Part shown: one piece after another, positions 35,147-46,723 of the stretch
Numbering within the stretch: position 1 is the first letter of the stretch
Layout: every line of letters starts with the position of its first letter
Assembly (NCBI GenBank): GCA_003996215.1
Contig: QJPP01001735.1
Coordinates: 493,008 to 557,007 of the forward strand
Length of the DNA stretch: 64,000 bases
Direction: 5' to 3'
Source: Jaltomata sinuosa
Lineage: Eukaryota > Streptophyta > Magnoliopsida > Solanales > Solanaceae
Program-made: the position numbers and the translations under genes
Notes under the pieces: generated by a model
Databases searched by the model: none
What the model was told of the DNA's origin: nothing
The model's input: only the letters and a program-made list of their open reading frames with translations

Positions 35147-37552
35147 TGTAACACCTGCCGGTTTGAACATTTTAATTAATCCGTACTTTTGGAGTAAGAA
35201 TAATAGTACTTAATATATTAGAAAGGATGTTTTACAAGGTATTATAATCACACAATGATCATATGTAAAGTTTTGAATTCAAGCAAGTTGTGAAATAAAA
35301 GTAGGCAAAAGTTATCGTAAGTTACTTTGATAAATTATCTGAAATTTGGACCAAATATCTCAGAGCTTTTCTCTCAATATATAAAGATTTAGAGGGATAC
35401 CATCCTACCAAATCAAAGGTCTACGAGTGTAGTTTCCAATGTATAAAATTATTTATCCATACGACTTCATAATAGAGAGATATTCACATTTTCATGAGAC
35501 TGTACAAGCAGACACGTGAAATGGACCCAAGGTCGATGGAAGGATATATATAACCATTTATCCTTATGTTTTCTTTGTTTTTTTACGTCCCTAGCTCAGA
35601 ATAACCAGGGAAAACTCCAAAAATACTCCATTAATCCTTTTGATCTTATCTTGGAAGTTTCATGAAAGGTTCTCTACATCACAAGCTCGTTATTTTGGTA
35701 TAGTTTGCCCCGTTAATTTCATGGTATAGATTCAGGGGTATTGTGAAAGTAGAGTATTGGCCCTATATGGTGCTATTGGTGCTATTGTGAGGGTTAATAC
35801 CAAGGTAAGAATGTTATTTTATCGATTTATAGCCACTTTAGATCTCAGGTAGTATTTTATGACAAAAATTCATATCTTTTATCATATTGTCATGGTGCCT
35901 TATATTCTTGTGTATTAATTGAGCTCCCTCCATGTTGTAGTATTACCTGGGTGCGGGCAGAATTTAATAGGCTTCTTAAAATTGTCAAAAAAGGTATATT
36001 AAAGTTATTTCCTTCTTTCGGCATATTTCCTTAAAGCTTAAGAGCTATAGCGATGATTGCTGGTTATTGGCTGCTCGAGTTGTTATATTTCCCCCCTTGT
36101 TGGGATTCTTATTCTGTTCGTAGCATCCCTATGTTAGACACAACTTAGAGACTATTTTTATAGGTTGCTTATAGCTAAATCACTCGCCTTTGGGCGATTG
36201 GATTGTTCATTGTTGCCCTTAGGGATATTGTGGTTAGCTGTAGAAATGTGATTTTTTCCTACGGGGCTATGTACAACTTGCCTAAGGGGATACTTAGATA
36301 AGTTGAAGCCGATGGGTTATTCCAATTACCTTAAGGGCTAATGTAAAGCCAATGGGCTATTATGGTTACCTACGGGATTATATTGAGGCCTGTTCACTTA
36401 TGGGCTGCTCGATTGCCCAAAAGGGTTATATATTGATGCCTATGAGGCTATGTTGATGCCTAAGAGGTCGATGAGATTCCTGTGAGGCTATATCAATGCC
36501 TACACAAGGTATATGATGCCTATGGGTATATTAGAAGATAGTGATTGCCTTTAGGGCTATATAAAAAATGCCTAAGGAGGCTATTATGAAATATAAAGTG
36601 CCTAATGGTATACTGGGAAATAAGAATGGCCTTTGGGCTATGTGTAGAGTGCCTGAGGGGTTATTGCAATGTAATGACCACCAGTGCGGCTAGAGGACTA
36701 CCAATAGGAGTATATAGATTGAATTGGCACCTTCCAGGCTTATGGGGGATCATGTAGGTGGTCTTGTTTACTGTTTGCACCTACCGAGCTTATGAGGGAT
36801 CGGTTAGGTTGTTGTTTGATTACTATTGGTATGCGATGATCTAGGAGAAAGTAGGTATACTTGGTTATCTTTGACTCTATGATCTAGTTGTTTTAAGCAC
36901 TTTATGATTCCTGAATAGTTACTATCTTGCCTTACATGCTCCATGCATTATCTCATACTAACACCCCATTGCCTGGGGGATAAACATTCGCGCTTGTAGG
37001 TCCTGACAGATGACCAAATAGACCTTTCCAGTAGCACAATTGAGTTTCAGCAGGTTGGCTAGCCCCCTTCTTTCGGAGCTGCTAGAGTTTTAAAGTTTGT
37101 TAGCTTTTTTTGTAGATAGCTTCTGGGTAGGACGGGGCACTGTCCTGGCCAAGATTTACTACTCTTAGAGTCTTGAAGACTATGGGTTATATAGATGTAC
37201 ACTGTCTGTGCGTTGGCCTCATTGTTTTTTTCTTAGCATAGTGTCCTATTGGCCTTTATCGTATATGTACATATATGCTCAGTTTATATGTTCTAGAAAG
37301 CATGGTGGCCTCGATGGCCCATGCACAATTTAGTTTTTGTTCTATATAAATTGCCGGAGTTCGCTGAGTTATTACAAGTTTTGTTGACAGGATCCTTGCC
37401 AGCCGAGGGCTTATTCTTAAGCTGACATATACTTGTTTGTTTCTTTGATTTTATGGATGGTATTTTTCTAGTAGCACAGTTATCCAACAAGGTTTGTATC
37501 AGGTTTAAGTGGGCATTAGGTTCCAGTTATGTCACTAAAATAGGGCGTGACA
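35147..37552 (+). repeat. 5' LTR of element G
   Basis: Starts TGTAACACCTG, ends GCGTGACA, and matches 56000-58456. TATA-like 'gatatatataacc' lies near 35540. From about 36190 to 36700 there is an irregular array of some 20 GCCTA(T/A)GGGGCTAT-like words. It lacks the upstream dyad array seen in the other families. Confidence 0.9.
36190..36700. repeat. GCCTATGGGGCTAT-type irregular array
   Basis: About 20 degenerate copies spaced roughly 20-35 bp, each with a small GCC/GGC dyad. The same array is in the 3' LTR at about 57110-57620. Confidence 0.75.
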
Positions 37553-37556
37553 AACT

Positions 37557-37568
37557 TTGTATTAGAGC
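37557..37568 (+). other. Primer binding site of element G
   Basis: TTGTATTAGAGC, a two-base variant of TGGTATCAGAGC, a few bases after the LTR end. Confidence 0.7.
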
Positions 37569-37783
37569 ATTATTGTATCTTAGGGAGTATGCAAGCCGTG
37601 TCTAGTAGAGTCTTCTTTATAAATATGTTGTGCACCATATACTATAAGCAGGGAGCTATAAGACACGTTAGAATGGTTACCCTTTTATTGCTCAAATTAT
37701 GCTATAGAGCCGAGTCCTAAGGATTGAGTTTTAGGGCTTATAATTGTTTTTATGCAAAAATAATGCTTGATACTAGATCAACC

Positions 37784-37824
37784 ATGAGTAGCCAGAGTCT
37801 AGATACACCCGTAGGTGAGGATAG
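37784..37824 (+). pseudogene. Element G gag, first codons
   Basis: ATG at 37784 opens MSSQSLDTPVGED and is then interrupted by element J. The gag frame resumes at 51007 (IVPVMEIAHPKAHEE). The 41-bp piece is too short to identify alone; the assignment rests on position after the leader and on the continuation. Confidence 0.6.
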
Positions 37825-39152
37825 AGATAACGCTCAATAGTACTCTCCAAGATGGAGGTATCAATGATCGTTAAGCAAAACAAAATTTGTATTACCCGAC
37901 GAGAGTCGGGGTCATTCCCACAAGGAATGGCTAACAAACTAGAGAGATTGTAAGAAAAGATCTCACAACGAGAATGTTTTGTTTGAACAACGAATAATGT
38001 AAAAAGGGAAAATTGGGAATCCGTCACAATTCAAATTCCAAATTAAGCAAAGAAAATAAATGCAAGGTGTAACAATAGAGAGAGGAAGACTAAGGATGTG
38101 CTTCTGATGGGACTCGAATATGGGTCAAGGTACTTACTTACTTGCCTAAATTCTCACTAAATAACATAAGTAACATTGGTTTTCAGCATGAAAGTTGTAA
38201 ACCCCTTTCTCAAGTACCCACTAGTAATTTCACATCCAAAATTGTAAACCCCTTTCTCAAGCAAGAACACAATCAAGTAAAGTAAATCAATGTTTGCAAC
38301 CACTAATTTTATAGTTAAAACATGATGAAATCACTAGACCCATGTTATATTAGCAATTATAAATACAAATAAGCAAGCACCATCCCCTTTAATCAAGTAC
38401 CCATCATCAACACATCCTTAGACAAAAGACTTAGCTACTCATGCTAAAGGAAGAAGAAATTATACACATAGGGAAATTCCAATTCCTTTTCATAGCAATA
38501 TATCAAGAATAAATATCCAAGCTCTTAATTACAAGCCCAAGGTTGAAGATTGAGAGAATGGATTAAAACCCTCTTTCTTGCCTTGGAAGAGAAACTTGCT
38601 TCAAGAGTTCAAAACTATCAAAAACTATGGAAAATTGTCCCTGAAATGGGTTTTAGTAAGTTCTCAATTCATCATATAAAGATGGACAAAAATTCCCTTC
38701 AGGAGCCATGAGGCATGACGTGCGGTTTGAATCACATTGTGTGCATCACACAGCTTCACAAAACTGAACCAGAGACTTTGGCCGATCTTCAGTCTTTGTG
38801 CAAAGTAGGGTGCGGTTCGCACCAAGCATTGTGCATGTCACACGGGTACCGCATCCCCTTAAATATTCTCTTTTCCTCCATACCCTTTATGAGGAGGAAG
38901 GTGAAGACCGCACCAGTGGTTGTGCGTGTTGCACGAGGTCTGCACCTCAAGGCAGATTCTTTACTTGTTTAGATAAACTTCACACTTCAACTCCATTTAA
39001 GCTCTTTTAGGTTCATTTCCTTGTTATCCATCTTGAACCAAGAGTACCTGAATTCATGTCAATAAAGGCTATAAGAACCTCAAAATCTTATCAAAACATG
39101 GTAATAATTCATGATTAAAGACTCAATGAGTTGGTAGATTACCGACTTATCA
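37825..39152 (-). repeat. Left (3') LTR of element J
   Basis: Right edge CGACTTATCA is the TGATAAGTCGG start on the minus strand, next to the polypurine motif. Dyad array at about 38700-38955, including GGTGCG-GTT-CGCACC (38809-38823). It is shorter than the right copy because about 170 bp near 38195 are replaced by a short insert. Confidence 0.88.
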
Positions 39153-39527
39153 AACCCCCAAACTTGAACTATTGCTTGTCCTCAAGCAATATACTCATAA
39201 GGTAAGAAATGAATTATGCGCTAAAACTTCAATCAAGGCACAAAAGATTAATTCTAAAAATTAAGAAAAATAATAACAAAAAGACTCAAAAAATAGACTC
39301 AACTATAATGCTCATCTCAATTTGAACCACCACAAAAATCAAGGCAATTTCTCAATTCAAAACCTTCTCAAAAGGATTTTATTTCTCACTCAAAATTAAG
39401 GGAATTTGTAATTTAAAACAAGATATTAAGCTTCTCAAGTCATTGGCATGGACCATCAAGGGTTGCCTCGAGATTTTCCTTACAACATGTCTCATTCATT
39501 CCTCTCATTTGAAATAGAGACTTCATG
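39153..39527 (-). other. Interior of element J, left part
   Basis: Non-coding. It starts with the minus-strand polypurine motif (CCCCCAAACTT at 39155-39165) and resembles the end of element F before its 3' LTR. Confidence 0.7.
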
Positions 39528-41672
39528 TGTAACACCCCATGATATGACCTAGCTACTTAACTGTACTCAGCAGAAAAAATTCAGACAAATTCAAGTTTCC
39601 AGAAACCACGATCAAGATCACAAACCATGGTTTGGAACTATGGTCCATCGTCCCAACCGTAGTTTTAATTTCAAGAGGATCCTCAGTTTAGGGTCCAGGA
39701 ACCACGAGTCAAATCACAAACCATCATTCAGAATCACGGTCTATCCGGTGAACTCATGGTCCCCATAATCAGAGGACCATCAGTTCAGGTCCCAACAACC
39801 ACGAGTCATACGATGAACCATCGTTCAGAACCACAGTCCATCCTGTGGACTCATGGAATCAGAACATCAGAGGATCCTTCGTTGTGGCCCAGGCACCACA
39901 AGTCAGACCACAGAACATCATCCAGAACCATGGTCCGCCTTGTAACTCATGGTTTTCTCAAATCAGAGAACCCCCCAAGGCTCATGGACAGAACCACAAC
40001 TCAGTTGATAGTCCATCATCCAGGACTACGATCCATCAACCAAGTCGTGGTACCTTAGTCGCGATTTTTAGCAACTTTCTTTTAAAATTCCCAGGGGTAT
40101 TTCAGACTTTTCCTTTCTCTTTTAAGGCCTAATCTATGTTTTTTTCTTAGTCCAAGCCTAGTTAACTAGTAAAAATCTACCTAAAACACTCATTCTCCGA
40201 AAATCATAAGACACTTAGAAAGAAAAGGAGAAAAGAGGCGACAGTTTTCTCTCAATAACAAGCAGAAGGTCTTCTTAAAGCTCAGCCCCAAAAATCCAAG
40301 GATTTCTCCATAGACTCTCATCCAGTTATGTGGGATTTCATCAATGGGTTCCTTTCACCCATTGAGTCCCTACATTCAGTTAAGTTTTTCAATTCTCCAT
40401 GAATTATTCAAACCTAGGATTCCTAAATCTTAGGGATACATGTTATTGCTTATGCAATATAAATTACATGTTTCTTGAAGAACTAGCATGGTCACATGTA
40501 CAGAATTTGTTAACCCTAGCTTGCATAAAATTCAGTATTCATAAGTTATACTTACTAGATAGAAAATTCAGACAGTCATGCTTCAGAATTAGTATGCCAT
40601 CAGTTTCAGTATATGTATGTTGCATTCTCAAAATGATTATCAGTATTTATGCTATCCAGTATTTCAACTTATATTTCATTGCTTATGTATTCAGTTGGGA
40701 GTATACTAAGCACTGAGTGGACATAGGGATGACGGATCACCTGCCAGTTTAGGCTGAGACCTTTGGTAGCAGACCCTGAGTCCTAGAACTACGACGCCAC
40801 CATAGGTTCTAAAGGGGCCACCCATCAGATCAGGCTTGACACCCTTTTCCCTTGTTGACATCAATTTAGTGGATCCATATCAGAATTATTTGTACCCTTG
40901 TCAAGGTATGAACACCTTTCGATCCACGGTAATAGGTTGGCCCTATAGTTAGCTTAGCTTGTGGTATGTTGGTTAATAGTACCTTCCACAGTCAGGCTTA
41001 TATTGCATTAACCATGTTCTCAGTATCAATTTTAGTCATTCATTTCAGCATATTATATGTTCATGTTAGTACTTGGTCACTGTCTCCAGCTTATCTTTTA
41101 GCTTATGCTTCAGTATATATTTCTATGTTCAGTATTCATATGTTACAGCCTTGCATATATCCCATATGCTCAGTACATTTGAAGTACTAACACATACTTT
41201 TGTGCTACATCATTGTATGATGTAGGTTCAGGCGCTCAACATCCAGACCGCATTTAGCTCGACTTCCAGTCCTTAATCAGCAGCTTTAGTGGTGAGTCCT
41301 CATAGTTCAAGGATACTAGATATGCTTTTATCTTTCAGCTTTCAGTATTTACATCTTAGTTTCAGATTATTAGAGTTAGTTGGGGGCATGTCCCAGCAAC
41401 TCATATCAGTTAGAGGCTTTCAGACATAGACTAGATTCAACTATTGAGTTGTTAGTGTTGTTTTCCCAACATCATTATACTCTTATATATATTTTATATT
41501 CAGACATGTTTGGTTTTCTTTCCCATCTCAGATATTTAAATTATTTTCAGTTTTCTGCACAGTTCCTATTTTATCAAAAAATTATCTAGTCATGCCAAAC
41601 CATGGGTTAGCTCAGGTCACTTATGACACTAAGCACTGTGTTATGTCTAGGGGGTAGCCTCGGGGCATAAAA
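39528..41672 (+). repeat. 5' LTR of element K
   Basis: 2145 bp, starts TGTAACACCCC and ends GGGCATAAAA (3' copy: GGCATGACA). The dyad array of ACCACGGTC/GACCGTGGT-like words fills about 39600-40055. The 105-codon ORF at 40399-40716 is present in both LTRs only because the LTRs are copies. Confidence 0.9.
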
Positions 41673-41676
41673 AATT

Positions 41677-41688
41677 TGGTATCAGAGC
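41677..41688 (+). other. Primer binding site of element K
   Basis: TGGTATCAGAGC, perfect initiator-Met tRNA type, after the 5' LTR. Confidence 0.88.
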
Positions 41689-41887
41689 ATCAGGTTCAAG
41701 TGTCCTAGGGTGTCTGAAAGCCATGTCAAGTAGAGTCTTTTTCATGGGTGTGAAGTGCACCATATTTATGGGGGAGAATCTATGAGATGTCATTAAGAAC
41801 AACTTTTCTTCTTTCCTTTCTAGCTTGTGCTATAGAGTGTGAACTCTATTGATCCTCTTCTAACTCAATCTCTACACGTTATAGAAA

Positions 41888-44800
41888 ATACCTCCCCGAA
41901 TAGACAATGCTAGGAATCATCCAGCACCAGTAGCTCCACCAGACCCTCTGAATGAGCAAGTTACCCATACCGAATTCAAGGTTGCCTTTAAGGTGCTTGC
42001 TCAGACCATGATCGCTCAGGTTAATCAGCAGGCTTTGGCACTAGTTCCGCCTCAGGACAACTCTACTGCAGCTAGAATCCGAGACTTCACTCCGATGAAC
42101 CCTTCAAAATTTCATGGGTCCAAGTTAGAAGAGGATCCATAAAAGTTTCTTGACGACATTCAGAAGGTGACAAATATTATGGGTGTCACCCCAGTTGAGA
42201 GTGCAGATTTAGCCGCCTACTAGCTGAAGAGTATGGCTTATAATTGGTACCAGCAGTGGAAGAAATCTCGTTGTGCTAATGCAGGTCCACCGGATTGGAA
42301 TCACTTCAAGACTGCATTTCTGGACAGGTTCTTCCCACTTGAGATCAGGAAGCCAAGGTCCAAGAGTTCATCAACTTGAAGAAAAATCATATGAGTGTGA
42401 AAGAGTACGCACTAAAGTTTACTCAGTTGTCTAATTATACTCCGGCAATAGTAGCTGACTCCAGGGCCCATATGAGTAAGTTCGTATCTGGTGTGTCCAA
42501 TAATGTGGTCAAGGAGTGCAAGACTGCTATGATGGTTAATGAGATGGATTTTTCCAGGTTGGTTACTTATTCTCAGTAGATCGAGGAGGAGAAAATCAAA
42601 GAGAGAAGAGCAGACAGTAAGAGAGCTAGAACAGGTGACTTCAAATACTCTCAGCAGAGGTCAAAGGGTGGTAACCACTCTCAGTTCCATCAGAAATCTT
42701 CAGATCTAGCCTATCTTCTGCTAGTGCCCTAGTGCTTAAGTTCAGACAGGACCGACGGGATAGAGCGCCAAGCTCTATGTCCCAAGGTACAATTACTAGC
42801 AGACATACTCATCCAGTTTGTAAGAAATGTGGAAGAAACCACCAGGTTGAGTGTATGGTAGTTAGTGGAAATTACTTCGGGTGTGGTAAGCTAGGCCACA
42901 AAATAAAAGAGTGCCCAGTAAATTCTTAGAAGGGAAGGGAAACTCATTTGTATAATCAAGCTAGTTCTACAGCAGCTCTAGCGGGTCGCCCCACCCAGTA
43001 GGGTGCCTTATCTGGCACAGGTGGTGGTCAGTGCCAAAATAGTTTGTATTCCCTCTAGACTCGACAGAACTAGGAGGATTCTCCCGATGTGGTCATGGGT
43101 ACGTTACAAGTCTTCCATTTAGATATTTTTGCATTGTTAGACCTAGGGTCTACACTTTCCTTTATAACTCCTTTTGTAGCAGTAAATTTTAGTGTCAGTC
43201 GAGAAATCCTCCTAGAACCCGTTTCTCATACTCTACTTCAGTTGGTTATCCAGTTATAGCTAGATGGGTATACAAAAATTATCATGTCACAGTTTCCCAG
43301 AAAGTCACCTTAGCCGATCTCATAGAGTTAGAAATGATTGAATTCAATATTATTCTAGGCATGGATTGGTTACATTCCTGTTATGCCTCAGTCGATTGCA
43401 AAACTAAGGTCATTCCATTCCACTTTATAAATAAGCCAGTCCTAGAGTTAAAGGGTAGTACCTCAGTGCCTGTAGGTTGATTCATCTCTTACCTTAAGGC
43501 CAGAAAAATGATTTCCAAAGGGTATATCTATCATCTTGTTCGGGTTAAGGATTTGAAGTCCAAAACCCTAACTCTCAAGTCAGTACCAGTGGTGAATGAA
43601 TTCCCAGATGTGTTTCCATAAGATCTTCCCGAAGTTCCTCCCGAAAGGGAAATCGACTTCGAAATAGATCTCCTTCCAGATACCCAACCTATTTCGGTTC
43701 CTCCTTACAGAATGTATTCAGTCGAGCTTAAGAAATTGAAAGAACATTTGAATGACCTTCTAGATAAGGGCTTCATCAGACCCAAAATCTCTCCATGGGG
43801 TGCTCCAGTTCTCTTTGTGCATAAGAAACATAGTTCTCTCAGGATGTGCATCGACTACCGTTAGTTGAACAAAGTCACAATCAAGAATAAGTATCCCATC
43901 CCTAGGATTGATGACTTGTTCGACCACTTCAGGGTGCTATTTTCTTCTCTAAGATAGACCTCAGGTCCCGCTATCATTAGCTCAGAGTTACAGATAGTGA
44001 TATCTCGAAGATAGCCTTTAGGACTCGGTAGGGTCACTATGAATTTGTAGTTATGTCTTTTGGACTAATGAATGCTCCTGTAGCTTTCATGGATTTGATG
44101 TGTTCAAGTAGTATATTGACTTGTTTGTCATTGTCTTCATCGATGATATACTCATATATTCTCAGAGCGAACAGGAGCATGCTGATCATTTGAGAGTTGT
44201 GCTGCAAACTCTCAAGGATTGCCAATTATTCGCTAAGTTCAGCAAGTGTGAATTTTGGTTAAAGTCAGTTGCGTTCCTTGGTCATGTGGTATCTAGTGAG
44301 GGAATCCAAGTTGATTCTCAAAAGATTGAGGAAGTGAAGAACTGGCCTAGACCCCCCCTCGTTGACAGACTTCAGAAGTTTGTTGGGTTTGGCCGGTTAC
44401 TACAGGAGGTTTGTTGAAGGATTTTTGACCATAGCTGCCCCATTGACCAAGTTGACTCAGAAGAAGGTCAAGTTCCAGTAGTCAGATAAGTGTGAAAGGA
44501 TTTTTCTATAATTGAAAACCAGGTTAACTCCAGCTCCCATGTTAACTCTACCAGAGGGTTCAGATGGCTTCGTGGTTTATTGTGATTTATCCAGGGTTTG
44601 CCTGGGATGTATTTTGATACAGCAGGGTAAGGTCATAGCTTATGCTTCCAGAACACTTAAGGTTCATGAAAAGAACTACCAGACTCACGACCTTGTGCTT
44701 GCATCTGTTGTGTTTGCCATAAATATTTGGAGACACTACTTGTATGGTGTCCATGTAGATGTGTTCATAGATCATAAGAGCCTCCAGTATATGTTCATCT

Positions 44801-46497
44801 AGAAAGAGTTGAACCTTTATTAGAGATGGTGGTTTGAGTTCCTCAAGGACTACGATATGAATGTGATTTACCATTCGGGTAACGCCAATGTAGTGGCTGA
44901 TGCCCTCAGCAGATTGTCCATGGGTAGTGTGTCATATATTGAGGAAGAGAAGGGAGAGTTAGCCAGAGATGTTCATAGGCTTGCCCGTTTAGGATTTTGC
45001 TTTATGGACAAGACGGATGGTGGTGTGATAGTCCAAAATGGATCAGAATCATCATTGGTAGTGGAGGTTAAAGAGAAACAATACAGTGATCCTATATTGC
45101 TTCAGTTGAAAGGTGTAGTTCATCAGCAGAGGGTAGAGGTTTTCTCCCAAGGGGGAGATGGTGCTTCGCTAGCAGGGTCATTTATGTGTATCTAATATGG
45201 GTGAGTTGAGGCAGCAGATCCTTATAGAATTCCATAATTCCAAATATTCTATTCATTTCGGTGCCACTAAGATGTACCGTGATCTATGTGAAGTCTATTG
45301 GTGGAATGGCATGAGGAGGGACATTGCAGATTTTGTGGCTAATTGTCCCAACTATCAGCAGGTGAAAGTAGAACATAAGAAACCAAGAGGTGTGACTCAG
45401 GATATTAGCATTTCTACTTGGAAGTGGGAGGTGATTAACATAGATTTCATTACGGGTTTACCTCATACTCACAGACAGCATGACTCTATTTGGGTGATAG
45501 TGGTCAGAGTTACTTAGTCAGTTCACTTCTTGGCTGTCAAGACTACAGATTCAGCAGAGGACTATGCCAGACTCTACATCAGCGAGATAGTCAAGTTGAA
45601 TGGGTTACCCTTGTCTATCATCTCAGATAGGGGTCCTCAGTTTACATCTCATTTCTGGAGATTATTTCAGAAAGGTCTTGGTACCTAGGTGAACCTCAGT
45701 ACAACCTTTCATCCTTAGACGGATGGTCAGGCATAGCGTACCATTCAGACCATAGAGGACATGCTGAAAGCTTATGTGGTCGATTTCAAGGGTAGTTGGG
45801 ATGATCACCTACCTCTCATAGAGTTCGCCTATAATAACAGTTTCCATTCTAGTATTCAGATGGCCCCATATGAGGTACTTTATGAGCGTAGATGCAGGTC
45901 ACTAGTTGGTTGGTTCAAAGTAGGTGAAGCAACCTTGATTGGGCCAGATTTGGTTTATGAGGCTATGGAGAAAGCTCAGCTCATCAGAGAAAGACTAAAG
46001 ACAACTCAGAGTCATCAGAAGTCCTATGCAGATGTGACGAGAAAGGACTTAGAGTTTGAGGTTGAGGAATAGGTTTTCCTGAAAGTGTCACCCATGAAGG
46101 GATGATGAGATTTGGAAAGAAAGGGAAGCTCAATCCAAGATATGTAGGTCCTTACAAAATATTGAAAAGGATTGGTAATGTGGCTTATGTGTTAGAGTTG
46201 TCGGAAGAGCTGGCAGCGGTTCAGCCAGTTTATCACATTTCTTTGTTGAAGAAGTTTGTGGGTGATCCGGTATCGATAGTGCCTTTATAGAGTGTGGCTG
46301 TGAAGGATAGCCTCACATATGAAGAATTTCCAGTTGAGATTCTTGACCGTCAGGTTCGTAGGTTGAGAAATAACAAAATCACTTTGGTAAAAGTTTTGTG
46401 GAGGAATCAATCTGTCGAAGAAGCTACTTGGGAAGCAGAAGCAGCCATGATGGCCAAGTACCATCACCTTTTTCCTTCCAATCTAGTTTCAGTTTGA
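41888..46497 (+). pseudogene. Element K gag-pol polyprotein
   Basis: The start codon appears as ATA (41888). Gag has IRDFTPMNPSKFHGSKLEED and a one-base loss near 42351, then KFTQLSNYTPAIVADSRAHM. The zinc knuckle is near 42870-42915 (YFGCGKLGHKIKEC, first Cys changed to Tyr). Protease has LLDLGSTLSFITPFV near 43135. RT has FIDDILIYS with both catalytic Asp (about 44142). RNase H has VVYCDLSR and FIDHKSLQY, but the usual Glu is Val ([10 protein letters not shown]). Integrase has INIDFITGLP and IISDRGPQFTS; the catalytic Glu codon is TAG (about 45737). The tail EEFPVEILDRQVRRLRNNKI to WEAEAAMMAKYHHLF is chromodomain-like, thought to steer insertion into heterochromatin. About 17 TAG, 3 TAA and 1 TGA stops were noted. 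Confidence 0.92.
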
Positions 46498-46708
46498 GGT
46501 AATAGTTCTTCTCCAGAATGTCAGTTTCCTCATATGCATATCAGTCTCAGTATCATGTTTTCCCAGCATTTCCAGTATTTTCAACATGTTTCCATGAACT
46601 CAGGACTAGACTCAGTCAGATATCAGCTTCTAGTATTCAGTTGGTAGGGATTGAAGCTCTTTCCCTCCAAACTAAAATTAGTTAGTCTTCATTCGAGGAC
46701 GAATGATC

Positions 46709-46722
46709 CCAAGGGGGAGATA
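46709..46722 (+). other. Polypurine tract of element K
   Basis: AAGGGGGAGATA just before the 3' LTR, preceded by the conserved phrase CATTCGAGGACGAATG. Confidence 0.8.
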
Positions 46723-46723
46723 T

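Noticed and set aside
40399..40716. 105-codon ORF present in both LTRs of K (second copy 47671-47868)
   Set aside because: Conserved only because the LTRs are copies of each other; the reading is AT-rich and lies in LTR untranslated DNA.
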